From Azotobacter chroococcum (lineage in GTDB: Bacteria; Pseudomonadota; Gammaproteobacteria; Pseudomonadales; Pseudomonadaceae): a stretch of 64,000 bases of DNA. Numbering within the stretch: the stretch's first letter is position 1; every line of letters begins with the position of its first letter. Below, piece by piece: positions 40,439 through 51,476 of this stretch. A model generated the notes under the pieces. The model saw nothing but the letters and a program-made list of their open reading frames with translations, was not told the origin of the DNA and searched no databases. The stretch covers positions 1-64,000 of the forward strand of contig NZ_SMMU01000003.1 of NCBI RefSeq assembly GCF_004339665.1, read 5' to 3'. The position numbers and the translations under genes are program-made.

Positions 40439-40535
40439 GCGCAGTACCTGCCGGCTGAGGGTGGACCTGATGAAATTAAAAAGCTGCTCAAAAAGGCGGC
40501 GTGATTGCGGCATTTTTGAACAGCTTCCTGAAATA

Positions 40536-40610
40536 TGGCAGGGGCGGCTGGATTCGAACCAACGCATGGCAGGATCAAAACCTGCTGCCTTACCGCTTGG
40601 CGACGCCCCT
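40536..40610 (-). tRNA. tRNA-Gln (TTG), copy 2
   Basis: A 75-nt cloverleaf on the minus strand runs from AGGGGCGTCGCCAAG to CGCCCCTGCCA with the anticodon TTG in GGTTTTGATCC. CCA is encoded. It is identical to the copy 53 bases upstream. Confidence 0.96.
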
Positions 40611-40663
40611 GTGGCGTTACATCCTTGAATGCCCGGCGATGCATGCGAACTCCGGGTGGGAGA

Positions 40664-40738
40664 TGGCAGGGGCGGCTGGATTCGAACCAACGCATGGCAG
40701 GATCAAAACCTGCTGCCTTACCGCTTGGCGACGCCCCT
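40664..40738 (-). tRNA. tRNA-Gln (TTG), copy 1
   Basis: The first of two identical tandem 75-nt tRNA-Gln genes. The bases just 5' of both tRNAs are also similar (a GAATGC..GGC stretch), which indicates a tandem duplication that included flanking DNA. It lies between ispE and prs. Confidence 0.96.
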
Positions 40739-40759
40739 GTAGCGCACAATCATCGAATG

Positions 40760-41626
40760 CTAGGCATTCACTCCCTGCACCAGCGCTTCTAGCCTGCGAT
40801 GCAACATGGAAATGTTGCGACCTTGGGCGACGAAACCCGGCATGGTCACTGGAAGTTGGCGGGCGACTTTATCAGCATCGTCCCGGTTTGGGAAGCTCCC
40901 AAACACGCAAGCTCCAGTCCCGGTCATTCTGGTCGGGACGAATTTGTTCAGCCAGTTCAAAGCGTTACGGACTTCCGGATAGCGCTTTTCGACGACTGGC
41001 TGGCAGTCGTTATGACCATCCCCAGCAAGGAGGCTGCGAACTGTAATGGCCGGTGTGTTGCGTGTCAACTCCGGGTCGGAAAAAATTTCTGCTGTGCTGA
41101 CAGTGACTTGCGGTGCCACGACGAGGAACCAGGGCTCTTCCAGTTCGACCGGTTGCAGGCGTTCGCCGACGCCCTCGGCGAAGGCGGCGCGGCCGCGCAC
41201 GAAGACCGGCACGTCGGCGCCCAGGGCCAGGCCCAGTTCGGCCAGGCGCTCCTCGCCCCAGCCCAACTGCCAGAGGTGGTCGAGGGCGAGCAGGGTGGTC
41301 GCCGCGTCGGAGCTGCCGCCACCGATGCCGCCGCCCATCGGCAGGCGCTTGTCCAGCCAGATGTCGGCGCCCAGCCGGCAGCCGCTTTGCCGCTGCAGCT
41401 GGCGGGCGGCGCGGACGATCAGGTTGCTGTCGTGGGGGACTCCGGGAATCTCCGTGTGCAGACGGATCATGCCGTCCTCGCGCACGGCGAAGCCAAGCTC
41501 GTCGCCATGGTCGAGGAACTGGAACAGGGTCTGCAGCTCGTGGTAGCCGTCGGCGCGGCGGCCGAGGATGTGCAGCATCAGGTTGAGCTTGGCCGGTGCC
41601 GGCAGGATCAGTGGTGCATGCTGCAT
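40760..41626 (-). CDS. ispE: 4-diphosphocytidyl-2-C-methyl-D-erythritol kinase
   Basis: This 288-residue GHMP kinase acts in the methylerythritol route to isoprenoids. [21 protein letters not shown] at the N-terminus (shown here in part) and the ATP loop [14 protein letters not shown] are diagnostic. It starts five bases after lolB. The downstream bases lead directly to the tRNA-Gln pair. Confidence 0.95.
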   Translation of the reverse strand: MQHAPLILPAPAKLNLMLHILGRRADGYHELQTLFQFLDHGDELGFAVREDGMIRLHTEIPGVPHDSNLIVRAARQLQRQSGCRLGADIWLDKRLPMGGGIGGGSSDAATTLLALDHLWQLGWGEERLAELGLALGADVPVFVRGRAAFAEGVGERLQPVELEEPWFLVVAPQVTVSTAEIFSDPELTRNTPAITVRSLLAGDGHNDCQPVVEKRYPEVRNALNWLNKFVPTRMTGTGACVFGSFPNRDDADKVARQLPVTMPGFVAQGRNISMLHRRLEALVQGVNA

Positions 41627-41631
41627 GGCGT

Positions 41632-42258
41632 TCAGAGTCCCAGACGGCGCGGTTGCCAGTCCTTGATCACCAGGGTGATGACCAGGTCCTGGCCGTACAG
41701 CTTCAGGCGCTCGGGCAGCCAGAAGCCGTTCTGCTCGGCGTAGCGCTGATATTCGACCTGCCAGCCGTCCTGGCGCAGGCGGGCCAGATGGCTGTCGCCG
41801 TCGAGGGTGAGCTGGCTGCGGCTGCCGGGAGCCGGCAGGCCGCGCACCCACCACAGCAGGTGGGAGACCGGCAGGCGCCAGCCGAGCTGCTGCTCGAGCA
41901 GGGCTTCCGGCGATTCGGCCTGGTAGCGTCCCTGGCCGGCGACCTCCAGTTCGATGCCGCCGGGGCGCCCGGTCAGCCGCGCCGCACCGCGGCCGAGCGG
42001 ACCGGACAGGCGGATGTCGTAGTAGTCCTGGCGCTGCAGCCAGAACAGGGTGCCGCTGCCGGACTCGCGGGGCGCCTGGATGCCGACCTTGCCGCTGATC
42101 TGCCAGGCGTCGAGGGCGCCGATCTCGCGCTTGTGCGCCCGCCAGCGTTCGGGATCGCCCTGGCCCTCGAGGGCTTCCCGGGAGGTCAGGCCGGCGCAGC
42201 CGGCGAGCAGGGCGAGCAGGGCGAAGAGCAGGCCGTGGCGGAGAAGGGGGGTGGGCAT
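41632..42258 (-). CDS. lolB: Outer-membrane lipoprotein insertion receptor
   Basis: This 208-residue lipoprotein accepts lipoproteins from LolA and inserts them in the outer membrane. The signal peptide ends in the lipobox LLAGC (cysteine near residue 21). [12 protein letters not shown] begins the LolB fold. The downstream ispE is translationally close. Confidence 0.93.
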   Translation of the reverse strand: MPTPLLRHGLLFALLALLAGCAGLTSREALEGQGDPERWRAHKREIGALDAWQISGKVGIQAPRESGSGTLFWLQRQDYYDIRLSGPLGRGAARLTGRPGGIELEVAGQGRYQAESPEALLEQQLGWRLPVSHLLWWVRGLPAPGSRSQLTLDGDSHLARLRQDGWQVEYQRYAEQNGFWLPERLKLYGQDLVITLVIKDWQPRRLGL

Positions 42259-42261
42259 GGC

Positions 42262-43998
42262 TCAGAAGGTCTCGGATCCGGTCAGGCGCAGCAGCGTGCT
42301 GCGCAGGATGGCGCTGTCGGGCTGCTCCTCGAGGGCCCTGGCCCAGACCTTGCGGGCCTCGCGCTGCTTGCCGCGGGCCCAGAGCACTTCGCCCAGGTGG
42401 GCGGCGATCTCGTGGTCGGAGATGCGTTCGGCGGCCTGGCGCAGCAGGCGCTCGGCCTCGGCCAGTTGGCCCAGGCGGTAATGCACCCAGCCGAGGCTGT
42501 CGAGAATCGCCGGGTCGTCCGGGTTCAGCCGGTGGGCCTGCTCGATCAGCGCCTTGGCCTCGGCGTAGCGGGTGGTGCGGTCGGCCAGGGTATAGCCGAG
42601 GGCGTTCAGGGCCATGGCGTTATCCGGTTCGCGCGCGATGATGATGCGCAGGTCGCGCTCCAGCTGGGCCAGGTCGCCACGCTTCTCGGCCAGCATGGCG
42701 CGGGTGTAGAGCAGGTTGAGGTCGTCCGGGAACTGCTTCAAGGCACGGTCGATGACCTGCCAGGCCTCCTCGAGACGATCGCGGTTGGTCAGCGCCTCGG
42801 CCTCGATCAGGTAGAGCTGCAGGGCGTAGTCCGGCTGGTTGTCGCGGGAGCGCGCCAGACGCGCCGAGGCTTCCTCGGGGCGGCCGCGCTCGAAGAGAAT
42901 CTCGGTCTGGCGCAACTGCGCCGGCAGGTAGTGGTTGCCGGGGCTGACCAGGGCGTATTCGATCAGCGCGCTTTCCGGGTCCTCGCGCTCCTCGTAGACG
43001 CGACCCAGCTGATAGTGCGCGGCATCCACGTAGCTGCCGCGCTCGATCAGCTCCTCCAGGTAGACCTCCGCCTCGTCCCAGGCCTGGGCCTCCAGACAGA
43101 CCAGCGCCATGGACAGGCGCAGGTCGTCGTCCTCGGGGAACTGCTCGACCAGGGTGGCGAACTCGTCCTTGGCATCGTCGAGGCGGTCCTGCTCGACCAG
43201 CAGGCGGGCGTAGGTCAGGCGCAGGCGCTTGTCGTCGGGGTGCTGGCGCATGCCCTTCTTCAGCAGGGCGGTGGCCTCGTCGCTGCGCTCCAGGCCCTGC
43301 AGCAGGCGCACGCGCAGCAGCAGCGGGGCGATTTCCTGCTCGCTCGCCGGGTGCTCCTCGAGCAGCTCGAGGGCCTCTTCCGGGCGATTATCCTGCTGCA
43401 GCAGCAGCGCCTTGCCGAACAGCAGCTGGCCGTTCTCCGGCGACTTGGCGAGCAGCCGGTCGAAGCTCTGCAGCAGCCCGGCGCGGGTTTCCGGGTCGCT
43501 CTCCGCGGCGGCCAGGGCGAGGAAGTCGAAATGGGTATCGCCCTGGGCCTGCAGGACCTTCTCCATGTAGCGCATGGACTCGTCGTAGCGGCCGTTGCGC
43601 GCCAGCTGGATGGCGGCGGCGCGCTGCGCGTCGAGGTTGGCCGGGGCGTTGTCCGCCCAGATCAGCACGCTGTCCAGGGCGCTCTGGTCGGCGCCGAGGT
43701 ATTCGGCGATGCGGAAGGCCCGTTCGGCGATGCCGGGGTCCTGGGTGGTCTGGGCCTGTGCGGCGTAGTTTTCCAGGGCGATGTCGAAGCGGTTGCGCTG
43801 CCCGGCCAGTTCGCCGACCAGCAGGCTGTAGAGGGTGTCTTCGCGGAATGAGCCGACCGGCTGCGGCGGCGGTGGGCTGGCCGGGGCGGGCGACGGTGCG
43901 AGCGCCTCTTTCGCCGGCGGTCTGCTACCCGGCTGGGAGAGGCTTTGACAGCCGCCGAGAAACATCATGACGGCCAGCGAGGCGAAGATTTTATTCAT
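42262..43998 (-). CDS. TPR-repeat outer-membrane lipoprotein
   Basis: This 578-residue protein has a lipoprotein signal (LGGC, cysteine near residue 17), a Pro-rich linker (30-48) and then a long array of tetratricopeptide repeats to the C-terminus, for example [20 protein letters not shown] and [20 protein letters not shown]. It is three bases from lolB. Homologues are kept next to lolB in pseudomonads; an assembly or scaffold role in the envelope is likely, but the function is not known. Confidence 0.85.
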   Translation of the reverse strand: MNKIFASLAVMMFLGGCQSLSQPGSRPPAKEALAPSPAPASPPPPQPVGSFREDTLYSLLVGELAGQRNRFDIALENYAAQAQTTQDPGIAERAFRIAEYLGADQSALDSVLIWADNAPANLDAQRAAAIQLARNGRYDESMRYMEKVLQAQGDTHFDFLALAAAESDPETRAGLLQSFDRLLAKSPENGQLLFGKALLLQQDNRPEEALELLEEHPASEQEIAPLLLRVRLLQGLERSDEATALLKKGMRQHPDDKRLRLTYARLLVEQDRLDDAKDEFATLVEQFPEDDDLRLSMALVCLEAQAWDEAEVYLEELIERGSYVDAAHYQLGRVYEEREDPESALIEYALVSPGNHYLPAQLRQTEILFERGRPEEASARLARSRDNQPDYALQLYLIEAEALTNRDRLEEAWQVIDRALKQFPDDLNLLYTRAMLAEKRGDLAQLERDLRIIIAREPDNAMALNALGYTLADRTTRYAEAKALIEQAHRLNPDDPAILDSLGWVHYRLGQLAEAERLLRQAAERISDHEIAAHLGEVLWARGKQREARKVWARALEEQPDSAILRSTLLRLTGSETF

Positions 43999-44173
43999 AG
44001 GGAGGGGAAAGCGATGGTTGCACCGGAAAAGTGGGAGGCATCATGACACAAGCCGCCGGTCAAGCCCATGGCTACGGGGGCCGGCGGGGCGCAGGACAGG
44101 CGGGCGGAGGTTGTTCTCCATCTGACGAAGTAGGACAATCGCGTGCTTTCCCTGTTCGGATCTGCGCACCTGA

Positions 44174-45442
44174 ATGGCATTCATCGCCCTCGGTATCAAC
44201 CACAAGACCGCCTCGGTGGATGTCCGCGAGCGCGTGGCGTTCACTCCCGCGCAGCTTGCCGAAGCACTGCAGCAGCTCTGCCGGCATACCGACAGCCGCG
44301 AGGCGGCGATCCTCTCTACCTGCAACCGCAGCGAACTCTACCTGGAGCAGGATAGCCCGGGGGTCGATACGGTGCTGCAATGGCTGGCCGATTACCACCG
44401 GCTGAGCCTGGACGAGTTGCGCGCCTGCGCCTACGTGCATCAGGACGAATCCGCGGTGCGCCACATGATGCGCGTCGCCTCCGGGCTCGACTCCCTGGTG
44501 CTCGGCGAGCCGCAGATCCTCGGCCAGATGAAGACCGCCTATGCCGTGGCGCGCGAGGCCGGCACCGTCGGCCCGTTGCTCGGTCGGCTGTTCCAGGCCA
44601 CCTTCAGCACCGCCAAGGCGGTGCGCACCGACACCGCCATCGGCGAGAATCCGGTGTCGGTGGCCTTCGCCGCGGTCAGCCTGGCCAAGCAGATCTTCAG
44701 CGACCTGCAGCGCAGCCAGGCGCTGCTGATCGGCGCCGGCGAAACCATCACCCTGGTCGCCCGCCACCTGCACGAACAGGGCGTCAAGCGCATCGTCGTC
44801 GCCAACCGCACCCTGGAGCGCGGCCGGCTCCTGGCCGAACAGGTCGGTGGTCAGGCGATCATGCTCGCCGACATCGGCCAGGAGTTGGCCAACAGCGATA
44901 TCGTCATCAGCTCCACCGCCAGCCAGTTGCCGATCCTCGGCAAGGGTGCGGTCGAGCGCGCCCTGAAGCAGCGCAAGCACAAGCCGATGTTCATGGTCGA
45001 CATCGCCGTGCCGCGCGACATCGAGCCGGAAGTGGGCGAGCTGGACGACATCTACCTGTACAGCGTCGACGACCTCCACGAGGTCATCGAGGAAAACCTG
45101 AGGAGCCGCCAGGGCGCGGCGCAGGCGGCGGAGGAGCTGGTCGCCGCCGGCGCCGACGACTTCATGCTGCGCCTGCGCGAGCTGGCCGCGGTGGACGTGC
45201 TCAAGGCCTACCGCCAGCAGGCCGAGCGCCTGCGCGACGAGGAGCTGGCCAAGGCCCAGCGCCTGCTGGCCAATGGTTCCGATCCGCTGGAGGTGGCTGT
45301 CGCCCTGGCGCGCGGGCTGACCAACAAGCTGCTGCATGCGCCCAGCGTGCAGCTGAAGAAACTCTCCGCCGACGGCCGCCTCGATGCGCTGGCCGTGGCC
45401 CAGGAACTCTTTGCCCTCGACGAGGGTGAGTCGAAACGATGA
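44174..45442 (+). CDS. hemA: Glutamyl-tRNA reductase
   Basis: This 422-residue enzyme reduces glutamyl-tRNA to glutamate-1-semialdehyde, the first step of haem synthesis. The catalytic cysteine lies in STCNRSELY, and GAGETI begins the NADPH domain. The ATG at 44174 gives [13 protein letters not shown]. It is divergent from the TPR lipoprotein gene and overlaps prfA by four bases. Confidence 0.96.
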   Translation: MAFIALGINHKTASVDVRERVAFTPAQLAEALQQLCRHTDSREAAILSTCNRSELYLEQDSPGVDTVLQWLADYHRLSLDELRACAYVHQDESAVRHMMRVASGLDSLVLGEPQILGQMKTAYAVAREAGTVGPLLGRLFQATFSTAKAVRTDTAIGENPVSVAFAAVSLAKQIFSDLQRSQALLIGAGETITLVARHLHEQGVKRIVVANRTLERGRLLAEQVGGQAIMLADIGQELANSDIVISSTASQLPILGKGAVERALKQRKHKPMFMVDIAVPRDIEPEVGELDDIYLYSVDDLHEVIEENLRSRQGAAQAAEELVAAGADDFMLRLRELAAVDVLKAYRQQAERLRDEELAKAQRLLANGSDPLEVAVALARGLTNKLLHAPSVQLKKLSADGRLDALAVAQELFALDEGESKR

Positions 45443-46521
45443 AAGCTTCCCTGCTGAACAAACTGGACCTGCTGCACGACCGCTACGAGGAACTCACCGC
45501 GCTGCTCGGCGACGCCGAGGTGATCGCCGAACAGACCCGGTTCCGCGCCTACTCCAAGGAGTACGCCGAGGTCGAGCCGGTGGTCGCCGCCTACCGCGAA
45601 TTCCGCAAGGTGCAGGACGACCTGGCGGGCGCCCAGGCGCTGCTCAAGGACAGCGATCCGGACCTGCGCGAGATGGCCGCCGAGGAGGTGGCCGAGGCCC
45701 GCGAGCGGCTGGTCGGCCTGGAGGACCGCCTGCAGCGCATGCTGCTGCCCAGGGACCCCAACGACGGGCGCAACGTGTTCCTGGAAATCCGCGCCGGCAC
45801 CGGCGGCGACGAGGCGGCGATCTTCGCCGGCGACCTGTTCCGCATGTACTCGCGCTACGCCGAGAAGCAGGGCTGGCGGATCGAGATCCTCTCCGAGAAC
45901 CCCGGCGAGCACGGCGGCTACAAGGAGATCATCACCCGCGTCGAGGGCGACCACGTCTACGGCAAGCTGAAGTTCGAGTCCGGCGCCCACCGCGTGCAGC
46001 GCGTGCCGGAAACCGAGTCGCAGGGCCGCATCCACACCTCGGCCTGCACCGTCGCGGTGCTGCCGGAGCCGGACGAGCAGGCGGCGATCGAGATCAACCC
46101 GGCCGAGCTGCGCGTCGACACCTACCGCTCCTCGGGCGCCGGCGGCCAGCACGTCAACAAGACCGACTCGGCGATCCGCATCACCCACCTGCCCACCGGC
46201 ATCGTCGTCGAATGCCAGGAGGAGCGCTCGCAGCACAAGAACCGCGCCAAGGCCATGGCCTGGCTGGCGGCCAAGCTGCAGGACCGCCAGGACGCCGCCG
46301 CGCACAAGGAAATCTCCGAGACGCGCAAGCTGCTGGTCGGTTCGGGCGACCGCTCCGAGCGCATCCGCACCTACAACTTTCCCCAGGGGCGGGTCACCGA
46401 CCACCGCATCAACCTGACCCTCTACGCCCTCGACGAGGTCATGGCCGGCGGGGTGGACGCAGTGATCGAGCCCCTGCTCAGCGAATACCAGGCCGACCAG
46501 CTGGCCGCCCTGGGCGATTGA
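45439..46521 (+). CDS. prfA: Peptide chain release factor 1
   Basis: This 360-residue factor reads UAA and UAG stop codons. The GGQ motif ([13 protein letters not shown]) and the PxT codon-recognition motif, here PET in [10 protein letters not shown], are present. It is coupled to hemA (ATGA). Confidence 0.96.
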   Translation: MKASLLNKLDLLHDRYEELTALLGDAEVIAEQTRFRAYSKEYAEVEPVVAAYREFRKVQDDLAGAQALLKDSDPDLREMAAEEVAEARERLVGLEDRLQRMLLPRDPNDGRNVFLEIRAGTGGDEAAIFAGDLFRMYSRYAEKQGWRIEILSENPGEHGGYKEIITRVEGDHVYGKLKFESGAHRVQRVPETESQGRIHTSACTVAVLPEPDEQAAIEINPAELRVDTYRSSGAGGQHVNKTDSAIRITHLPTGIVVECQEERSQHKNRAKAMAWLAAKLQDRQDAAAHKEISETRKLLVGSGDRSERIRTYNFPQGRVTDHRINLTLYALDEVMAGGVDAVIEPLLSEYQADQLAALGD

Positions 46522-46524
46522 TGC

Positions 46525-46548
46525 GTAGGGCGGGTTTCACCCCCCTAC
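46525..46548. repeat. Short palindromic repeat between prfA and prmC
   Basis: GTAGGGCGGGTTTCACCCCC followed by CTAC is a palindromic remnant of the GTAGGGTG spacer-repeat class. It separates two genes that are normally adjacent. Confidence 0.6.
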
Positions 46549-46568
46549 GACGCCTACGGAATCGACGC

Positions 46569-47399
46569 ATGCCGACCATCGAGAACCTGCTGAACAGCGC
46601 CGAGTTGCCCGACTCGCCGAGCCCGCGGCTGGATGCCGAGTGGCTGCTCGCCGCGGCGCTGGGCAAGCCGGCCAGCTACCTGCGCACCTGGCCCGAGCGC
46701 GAAGTGCCGGCGGAGGTGGCCGCACGTTTCGCCGCCGACCTGGCGCGCCGCCGGGCCGGCGAGCCGGTGGCCTACATCCTCGGCCGGCAGGGCTTCTGGA
46801 GCCTCGATCTGGAGGTGGCGCCAGCGACCCTGATTCCCCGCCCGGACACCGAGCTGCTGGTGGAGACCGCGCTGGAGCTGCTGCCGGCGAGCGATGCCGC
46901 GGTGCTCGACCTCGGCACCGGCACGGGCGCCATCGCCCTGGCGCTGGCCGCGGAGCGCCCGGCCTGGCGGCTGACCGGCGTCGACCGGGTCGCGGAGGCG
47001 GTCGAACTGGCCGAGCGCAACCGCCGGCGGCTGGGGCTGGGCAACGCCGCGTTCCTGCAGAGCGACTGGTTTTCCGCGCTGGACGGCCGGCGTTTCGAGC
47101 TGATCGCCAGCAATCCGCCGTACATCGCCGCCGACGATCCGCATCTGGTGCTGGGCGACCTGCGCTTCGAGCCAGCCAGCGCGCTGGTGGCCGGCGCCGA
47201 CGGGCTGGACGACATCCGCCGGATCGTCGCCGCGGCGCCCGACCATCTCGCCGACGGCGGTTGGCTGCTGCTCGAGCACGGCTTCGAGCAGGCCGGCGCG
47301 GTGCGCGCGCTGCTGGCGGCCGGCGGTTTCAGCGAGGTGCACAGCCGCCGCGACCTCGGCGGCCACGAGCGCATCAGCCTGGGACGGCTGCCTGCATGA
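46569..47399 (+). CDS. prmC: Release factor glutamine methyltransferase
   Basis: This 276-residue enzyme methylates the GGQ glutamine of release factors, including the product of the preceding gene. SAM-binding DLGTGTGAIA and the catalytic NPPY (SNPPYIA) are intact. The ATG at 46569 gives MPTIENLL. Confidence 0.95.
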   Translation: MPTIENLLNSAELPDSPSPRLDAEWLLAAALGKPASYLRTWPEREVPAEVAARFAADLARRRAGEPVAYILGRQGFWSLDLEVAPATLIPRPDTELLVETALELLPASDAAVLDLGTGTGAIALALAAERPAWRLTGVDRVAEAVELAERNRRRLGLGNAAFLQSDWFSALDGRRFELIASNPPYIAADDPHLVLGDLRFEPASALVAGADGLDDIRRIVAAAPDHLADGGWLLLEHGFEQAGAVRALLAAGGFSEVHSRRDLGGHERISLGRLPA

Positions 47400-47436
47400 G
47401 TTCGGGGCGAGGGCTGTCACCCTGCTGCACGGCTCT

Positions 47437-47519
47437 TGTAGGGGGGGAAACGGCCGCAGGCCTTTCCCGCCAGTGGCATGGCAAGGTGGAAAATCGCTGC
47501 GCGAGTTTTCCACCTTGCG
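47437..47519. repeat. Intergenic mosaic repeat between prmC and moeB
   Basis: Two hairpin units, GGGAAACGGCCGCAGGCCTT with TCCC, and GCAAGGTGGAAAATCGCTGC with GCGAGTTTTCCACCTTGC, are arranged as in the repeats between pqqC and pqqD. Confidence 0.75.
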
Positions 47520-47570
47520 CTTGCCGGCGCGACCATTCGAATCCATCCCCTTTCTTGCTAGGACATCCCC

Positions 47571-48329
47571 ATGCTCAGTGATCAAGAACTGCTGCGCTAC
47601 AGCCGCCAGATCCTCCTGCCGCAGATCGACGTGGACGGCCAACTGCGCCTGAAGCAGAGCCGCGCGCTGATCGTCGGCCTCGGCGGGCTGGGCTCGCCGG
47701 TGGCGCTCTACCTGGCGGCGGCGGGGGTCGGCGCGCTGCATCTGGCGGACTTCGACAGCGTGGACCTGACCAACCTGCAGCGGCAGGTCCTGCACGACAC
47801 GCCGAGCGTCGGCCAGTCCAAGGTGGATTCGGCGCTGGCCCGGCTGGCGGCGCTCAACCCCGAGGTCGCCCTGCGCCCGCTGCGCGGCGCCCTGGACGCC
47901 GACTCGCTGGCCGCGGCGGTGGCGGCGGTGGACCTGGTGCTCGACTGCAGCGACAACTTCGCCACCCGCGAGGCGGTCAACGCCGCCTGCGTGGCCGCCG
48001 GCAAGCCCTTGGTCAGCGGCGCGGCGATCCGCCTGGAAGGCCAGCTCTCGGTGTTCGACCCGCGGAGCGAGGACAGTCCCTGCTACCACTGCCTCTACGG
48101 CCACGGCAGCGAGGCCGAGCTGACCTGCAGCGAGGCCGGTGTGGTCGGCCCGCTGGTCGGTCTGGTCGGCAGCCTGCAGGCGCTGGAGGCGCTCAAGTTG
48201 CTGGCCGGCTTCGGCGAGCCGCTGGTCGGCCGCCTGCTGCTGGTCGATGCGCTGACCAGCCGCTTCCGCGAGCTGCGCGTGCGGCGCGATCCGCAGTGCC
48301 CGGTCTGTGGAGCGCGGCATGGCCAGTGA
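47571..48329 (+). CDS. moeB: Molybdopterin-synthase adenylyltransferase (ThiF/MoeB family)
   Basis: This 252-residue E1-like enzyme adenylates the C-terminus of MoaD or a related sulfur carrier. The nucleotide loop GLGGLGSP, the RQ of LQRQVLHD and two zinc CxxC pairs (CYHC and CPVC) are present. Whether it serves MoaD, ThiS or both is not decided by the sequence. Confidence 0.9.
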   Translation: MLSDQELLRYSRQILLPQIDVDGQLRLKQSRALIVGLGGLGSPVALYLAAAGVGALHLADFDSVDLTNLQRQVLHDTPSVGQSKVDSALARLAALNPEVALRPLRGALDADSLAAAVAAVDLVLDCSDNFATREAVNAACVAAGKPLVSGAAIRLEGQLSVFDPRSEDSPCYHCLYGHGSEAELTCSEAGVVGPLVGLVGSLQALEALKLLAGFGEPLVGRLLLVDALTSRFRELRVRRDPQCPVCGARHGQ

Positions 48330-49110
48330 GGCGCCGGTCGGCGTCTTCGACTCCGGGGTCGGCGGCCTGTCGGTGCTGGGCGAGATCCGCGCCCGGCTGC
48401 CCCGGGAATCGCTGTTCTACGTCGCCGACAGCGGCCATGTGCCCTACGGCGAGAAGAGTCCCGAGTACATCCGCGAGCGCTGCCGGGCGATCGCCGCCTT
48501 CCTCCTCGAACGGGGCGCCAAGGCACTGGTGCTGGCCTGCAACACCGCCACCGCGGCGGCGGTGGCCGAATTGCGCGAGCTGTATCCCGAGCTGCCGGTG
48601 GTCGGTATGGAGCCGGCGGTGAAGCCGGCGGCGGCGGCCACCCGCAGTGGCCAGGTCGGTGTGCTGGCGACCACCGGGACGCTTAAGAGCGCCCGCTTCG
48701 CCGCGCTGCTCGACCGCTTCGCTGGCGACGTGCGGGTGATCACCCAGCCCTGTCCCGGCCTGGTGGAGCGGATCGAGGCCGGCGAGCTGGACGGGCCGCA
48801 GACCCGTGAACTGCTGCAGGGCTTCGTCGCGCCGCTGCTGGCCGAGGGCTGCGACACCCTGATCCTCGGCTGCACCCATTACCCCTTCGTCAGGCCGCTG
48901 CTCAGGGAGCTGGTGCCGGAGTCGGTCAGCCTGATCGACACCGGCGCCGCGGTGGCCCGCCAGCTCGAGCGCCTGCTTGAGGCCTGCGATCTGCTGGCCG
49001 CCGGGCCGGCCACGGCGCGTTTCTGGTCGAGCGGCGATCCGGCCGGACTGGCGCGGGTGCTGCCGCGGCTGTGGGGCGAGGCCGCGACGGTCGAGGCGCT
49101 GTCCTGCTGA
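48319..49110 (+). CDS. murI: Glutamate racemase
   Basis: This 263-residue racemase supplies D-glutamate for peptidoglycan. [10 protein letters not shown] and the two catalytic cysteines (LACNTATA and GCTHYP) are intact. It overlaps moeB by 11 bases. ATG 48319 is preferred to a GTG four codons earlier. Confidence 0.95.
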   Translation: MASEAPVGVFDSGVGGLSVLGEIRARLPRESLFYVADSGHVPYGEKSPEYIRERCRAIAAFLLERGAKALVLACNTATAAAVAELRELYPELPVVGMEPAVKPAAAATRSGQVGVLATTGTLKSARFAALLDRFAGDVRVITQPCPGLVERIEAGELDGPQTRELLQGFVAPLLAEGCDTLILGCTHYPFVRPLLRELVPESVSLIDTGAAVARQLERLLEACDLLAAGPATARFWSSGDPAGLARVLPRLWGEAATVEALSC

Positions 49111-49116
49111 ATCGGC

Positions 49117-50529
49117 TCAGCCGCGGCGGGGCAGGGCCTTGAAGGCGGCCAGGGCGCGTGCGCGGCTAAAGGGCAGCTCGACGATCGGCGGCGGATAGCC
49201 GGCGGGGCGGAACAATCCGGCCGACGCGTGGATGTCGCGCTTGTCCAGACCCTCCAGCTCCGGCAGCCACTGGCGGATGAAGCGCCCGCCCGGGTCGAAT
49301 TTGCGCGACTGGGCGAGCGGGTTGAACAGGCGGAAGTAGGGCACCGCATCGGTGCCGGTGGAGGCGCTCCACTGCCAGCCGCCGTTGTTGGCGGCGAGGT
49401 CGCCGTCGATCAGGTGGCGCATGAACCAGCGCTCGCCGTGCCGCCAGTCGATCAGCAGGTTCTTGCTCAGGAACATGGCGACCACCATGCGCAGGCGGTT
49501 GTGCATCCAGCCGCTGGCGAGCAGCTGGCGCATCGCCGCATCGACCAGCGGAAAGCCGGTGCGCCCCTGCTGCCAGGCCGCCAGTTCCGCCGGGGCATCG
49601 CGCCAGGGCAGGGCCTCGGTTTCCGCGAGGAAGGCGCGGTCCATCGACACCCGCGGATAGCCGACCAGCACATGCTTGTAGAACTCGCGCCAGAGCAGCT
49701 CGTCGAGCCAGGCGGAGACGCCCGGGCGGTCGAAGTCGCCGCCACCGGCCTGCAATGCTGCGTGCAGGCACTGGCGCGGCGACAGCACGCCGGCGGCGAG
49801 GTAGGGCGACAGCCGGCTGGTGCCGGGCTCGGCGGGAAAGTCGCGGGCTTCGGCGTAGGCGGCGAGGCGGTTCTCGACGAATTCGTGCAGGCGCCGCTGC
49901 GCGGCTGTCTCGCCAGCCGGCCAGAGCCGGCGCAGGGATTCCGGCGGCGTGGCGAAGCCTTCCGCCGCAACGGGAATGGCATCGCCGGCGATGCCCGGCG
50001 GCGGCTGCGCGGCGGGCAGACCGGCGACTGCAGGGAGGTTGCCGGCCAGGCGCTGGTGGCAGGCCCGGCGGAACTGGCCGAACACCTGGAAGCAGCCGCC
50101 GGCGCGGGTCAGCAGGCTGCCCGGGGCGAACAGCAACTGATCGAGGTGCCGCTGCAGACCGATGCCCTGCGCCTTCAGCTCGGCCTCCACCGCCGCGTCG
50201 CGGCGGCTTTCGTGAACCCCGTAATCGTCGTTGACGTGCACCTGGACGATGTCCTGTTCGCGGCACAGGCGGGCGAGGGCGGCAGGCGCCTCGTCCCAGC
50301 GCTCGACCTGACGGATCAGCAGCGGCACGCCCAGGCGCGCCAGGCTGTGCGACAGCTCGGCCAGGTTGCGCAGCCAGAAGTCGACCTTGCATGCGGCATC
50401 GTCGTGAGCGCGCCACTGGCCGGGGCTGGGCAGGTAGAGGGCGAGGGTCGGTCCGGCGGCCATCGCGGCGCCCAGGGCGCGGTTGTCGTGGACACGCAGA
50501 TCGCTGCGCAGCCAGATCAGCTGACGCAT
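49117..50529 (-). CDS. phrB: Deoxyribodipyrimidine photolyase (class I CPD type)
   Basis: This 470-residue flavoprotein repairs UV-induced pyrimidine dimers using light. The N-terminal antenna domain (LIWLRSDLRVHDN) and the FAD-binding C-terminal domain (NNGGWQWSASTGTDA, RLFNP) are complete. It overlaps the regulator gene upstream by 13 bases, so the two share a transcript that starts before the DUF523 gene. Confidence 0.95.
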   Translation of the reverse strand: MRQLIWLRSDLRVHDNRALGAAMAAGPTLALYLPSPGQWRAHDDAACKVDFWLRNLAELSHSLARLGVPLLIRQVERWDEAPAALARLCREQDIVQVHVNDDYGVHESRRDAAVEAELKAQGIGLQRHLDQLLFAPGSLLTRAGGCFQVFGQFRRACHQRLAGNLPAVAGLPAAQPPPGIAGDAIPVAAEGFATPPESLRRLWPAGETAAQRRLHEFVENRLAAYAEARDFPAEPGTSRLSPYLAAGVLSPRQCLHAALQAGGGDFDRPGVSAWLDELLWREFYKHVLVGYPRVSMDRAFLAETEALPWRDAPAELAAWQQGRTGFPLVDAAMRQLLASGWMHNRLRMVVAMFLSKNLLIDWRHGERWFMRHLIDGDLAANNGGWQWSASTGTDAVPYFRLFNPLAQSRKFDPGGRFIRQWLPELEGLDKRDIHASAGLFRPAGYPPPIVELPFSRARALAAFKALPRRG

Positions 50530-51473
50530 GGCGGCTCTTCGGGGGCGCGCGCGGGCAGGTTCTGCAGGGCCTGCAGCGCGGCAGGCGGATCTTCGGCCAG
50601 CAGCAGGCCGGGCAGTGAGGCGAGCGCTTCCCGCTGGATGGCCGCTGCCGGGCCGGCCAGCAGTGGTGGCAGTGTGCTGCCATTGGTCAGGTGTCCCAGC
50701 TGGCGCAGCTGCGCCGCGGTCAGCGGCTGGGCGGCATGGAGCAGCAGGGCGCGCGGCGCGAGGCGTGGCAGCGCCAGTTCCAGTTCGGTAAGGGATACGG
50801 GGCCGTCGAGCACTTCCAGCGGGCTGCCGGTCGCCGTGGCGAGCCAGGCGCAGAGCCACAGACCGGGCTCGAGCGGCGGCCCGCCGAGTCCGGCCAGCAG
50901 CAGCGGCGCGCCGCCGCTCTGGCGGTTGTGCTGCTGTACCCGGGCACCGAGCCGGCTGCGTAGCCAGGACAGGAAGAACGCGCGCTCCAGCCCGGCGCCG
51001 GCCCGTTCGCGCCGCTCCAGCTCGGCGAGCAGCGGCTGGAGCAGGCGCGCGCAGAGCAGGGGTGTCGGGTAGAGCGCGCCGGCCTGGTCGAACAGGCTAT
51101 CGAGACGGCGGCTGGCCAGCGCCTCGGTGGCGGCGAGCAGTTCCCCCTGCAAGACCTGCCAGGGGCTGTCGGGGGCCGCTTCGGCCTCGCTCGGCGGCTC
51201 ACGGTCGAGCAGATCGCGGACCTGGCCGACGGCCACGCCGCGGTTCAGCCAGGCGAGCACCGCATGGATGCGCGCCACGTGGGCCTCGTTGTACAGGCGG
51301 TGCCCCTTGGGCGTACGGCGCGGCAGGATCAGGCCGTAGCGGCGCTCCCAGGCGCGCAGGGTGACCGGGTTGACCCCGGTCTGCCGGGCGACCTCGCGGA
51401 TCGGCAGCCAGCCGGGCTCGGGGGATACTTCAGGCTCGTCGAGCGGCGAGGCGGGCAGTTGTTTTTCGGACAT
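50517..51473 (-). CDS. MerR-family regulator of the LitR/PplR type
   Basis: This 318-residue regulator has an N-terminal MerR winged helix (about residues 22-90: REVARQTGVNPVTLRAWERR, then RTPKGHRLYN). A long C-terminal region has the size of a cobalamin-binding module, but I do not see the DxHxxG-type histidine needed to hold B12. This fits the class of light-responsive LitR regulators without cofactor motif described in Pseudomonas putida. It lies between a DUF523 gene and photolyase, and the operon promoter carries two TRTACA-N12-TGTAYA sites. Confidence 0.8.
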   Translation of the reverse strand: MSEKQLPASPLDEPEVSPEPGWLPIREVARQTGVNPVTLRAWERRYGLILPRRTPKGHRLYNEAHVARIHAVLAWLNRGVAVGQVRDLLDREPPSEAEAAPDSPWQVLQGELLAATEALASRRLDSLFDQAGALYPTPLLCARLLQPLLAELERRERAGAGLERAFFLSWLRSRLGARVQQHNRQSGGAPLLLAGLGGPPLEPGLWLCAWLATATGSPLEVLDGPVSLTELELALPRLAPRALLLHAAQPLTAAQLRQLGHLTNGSTLPPLLAGPAAAIQREALASLPGLLLAEDPPAALQALQNLPARAPEEPPCVS

Positions 51474-51476
51474 CGT

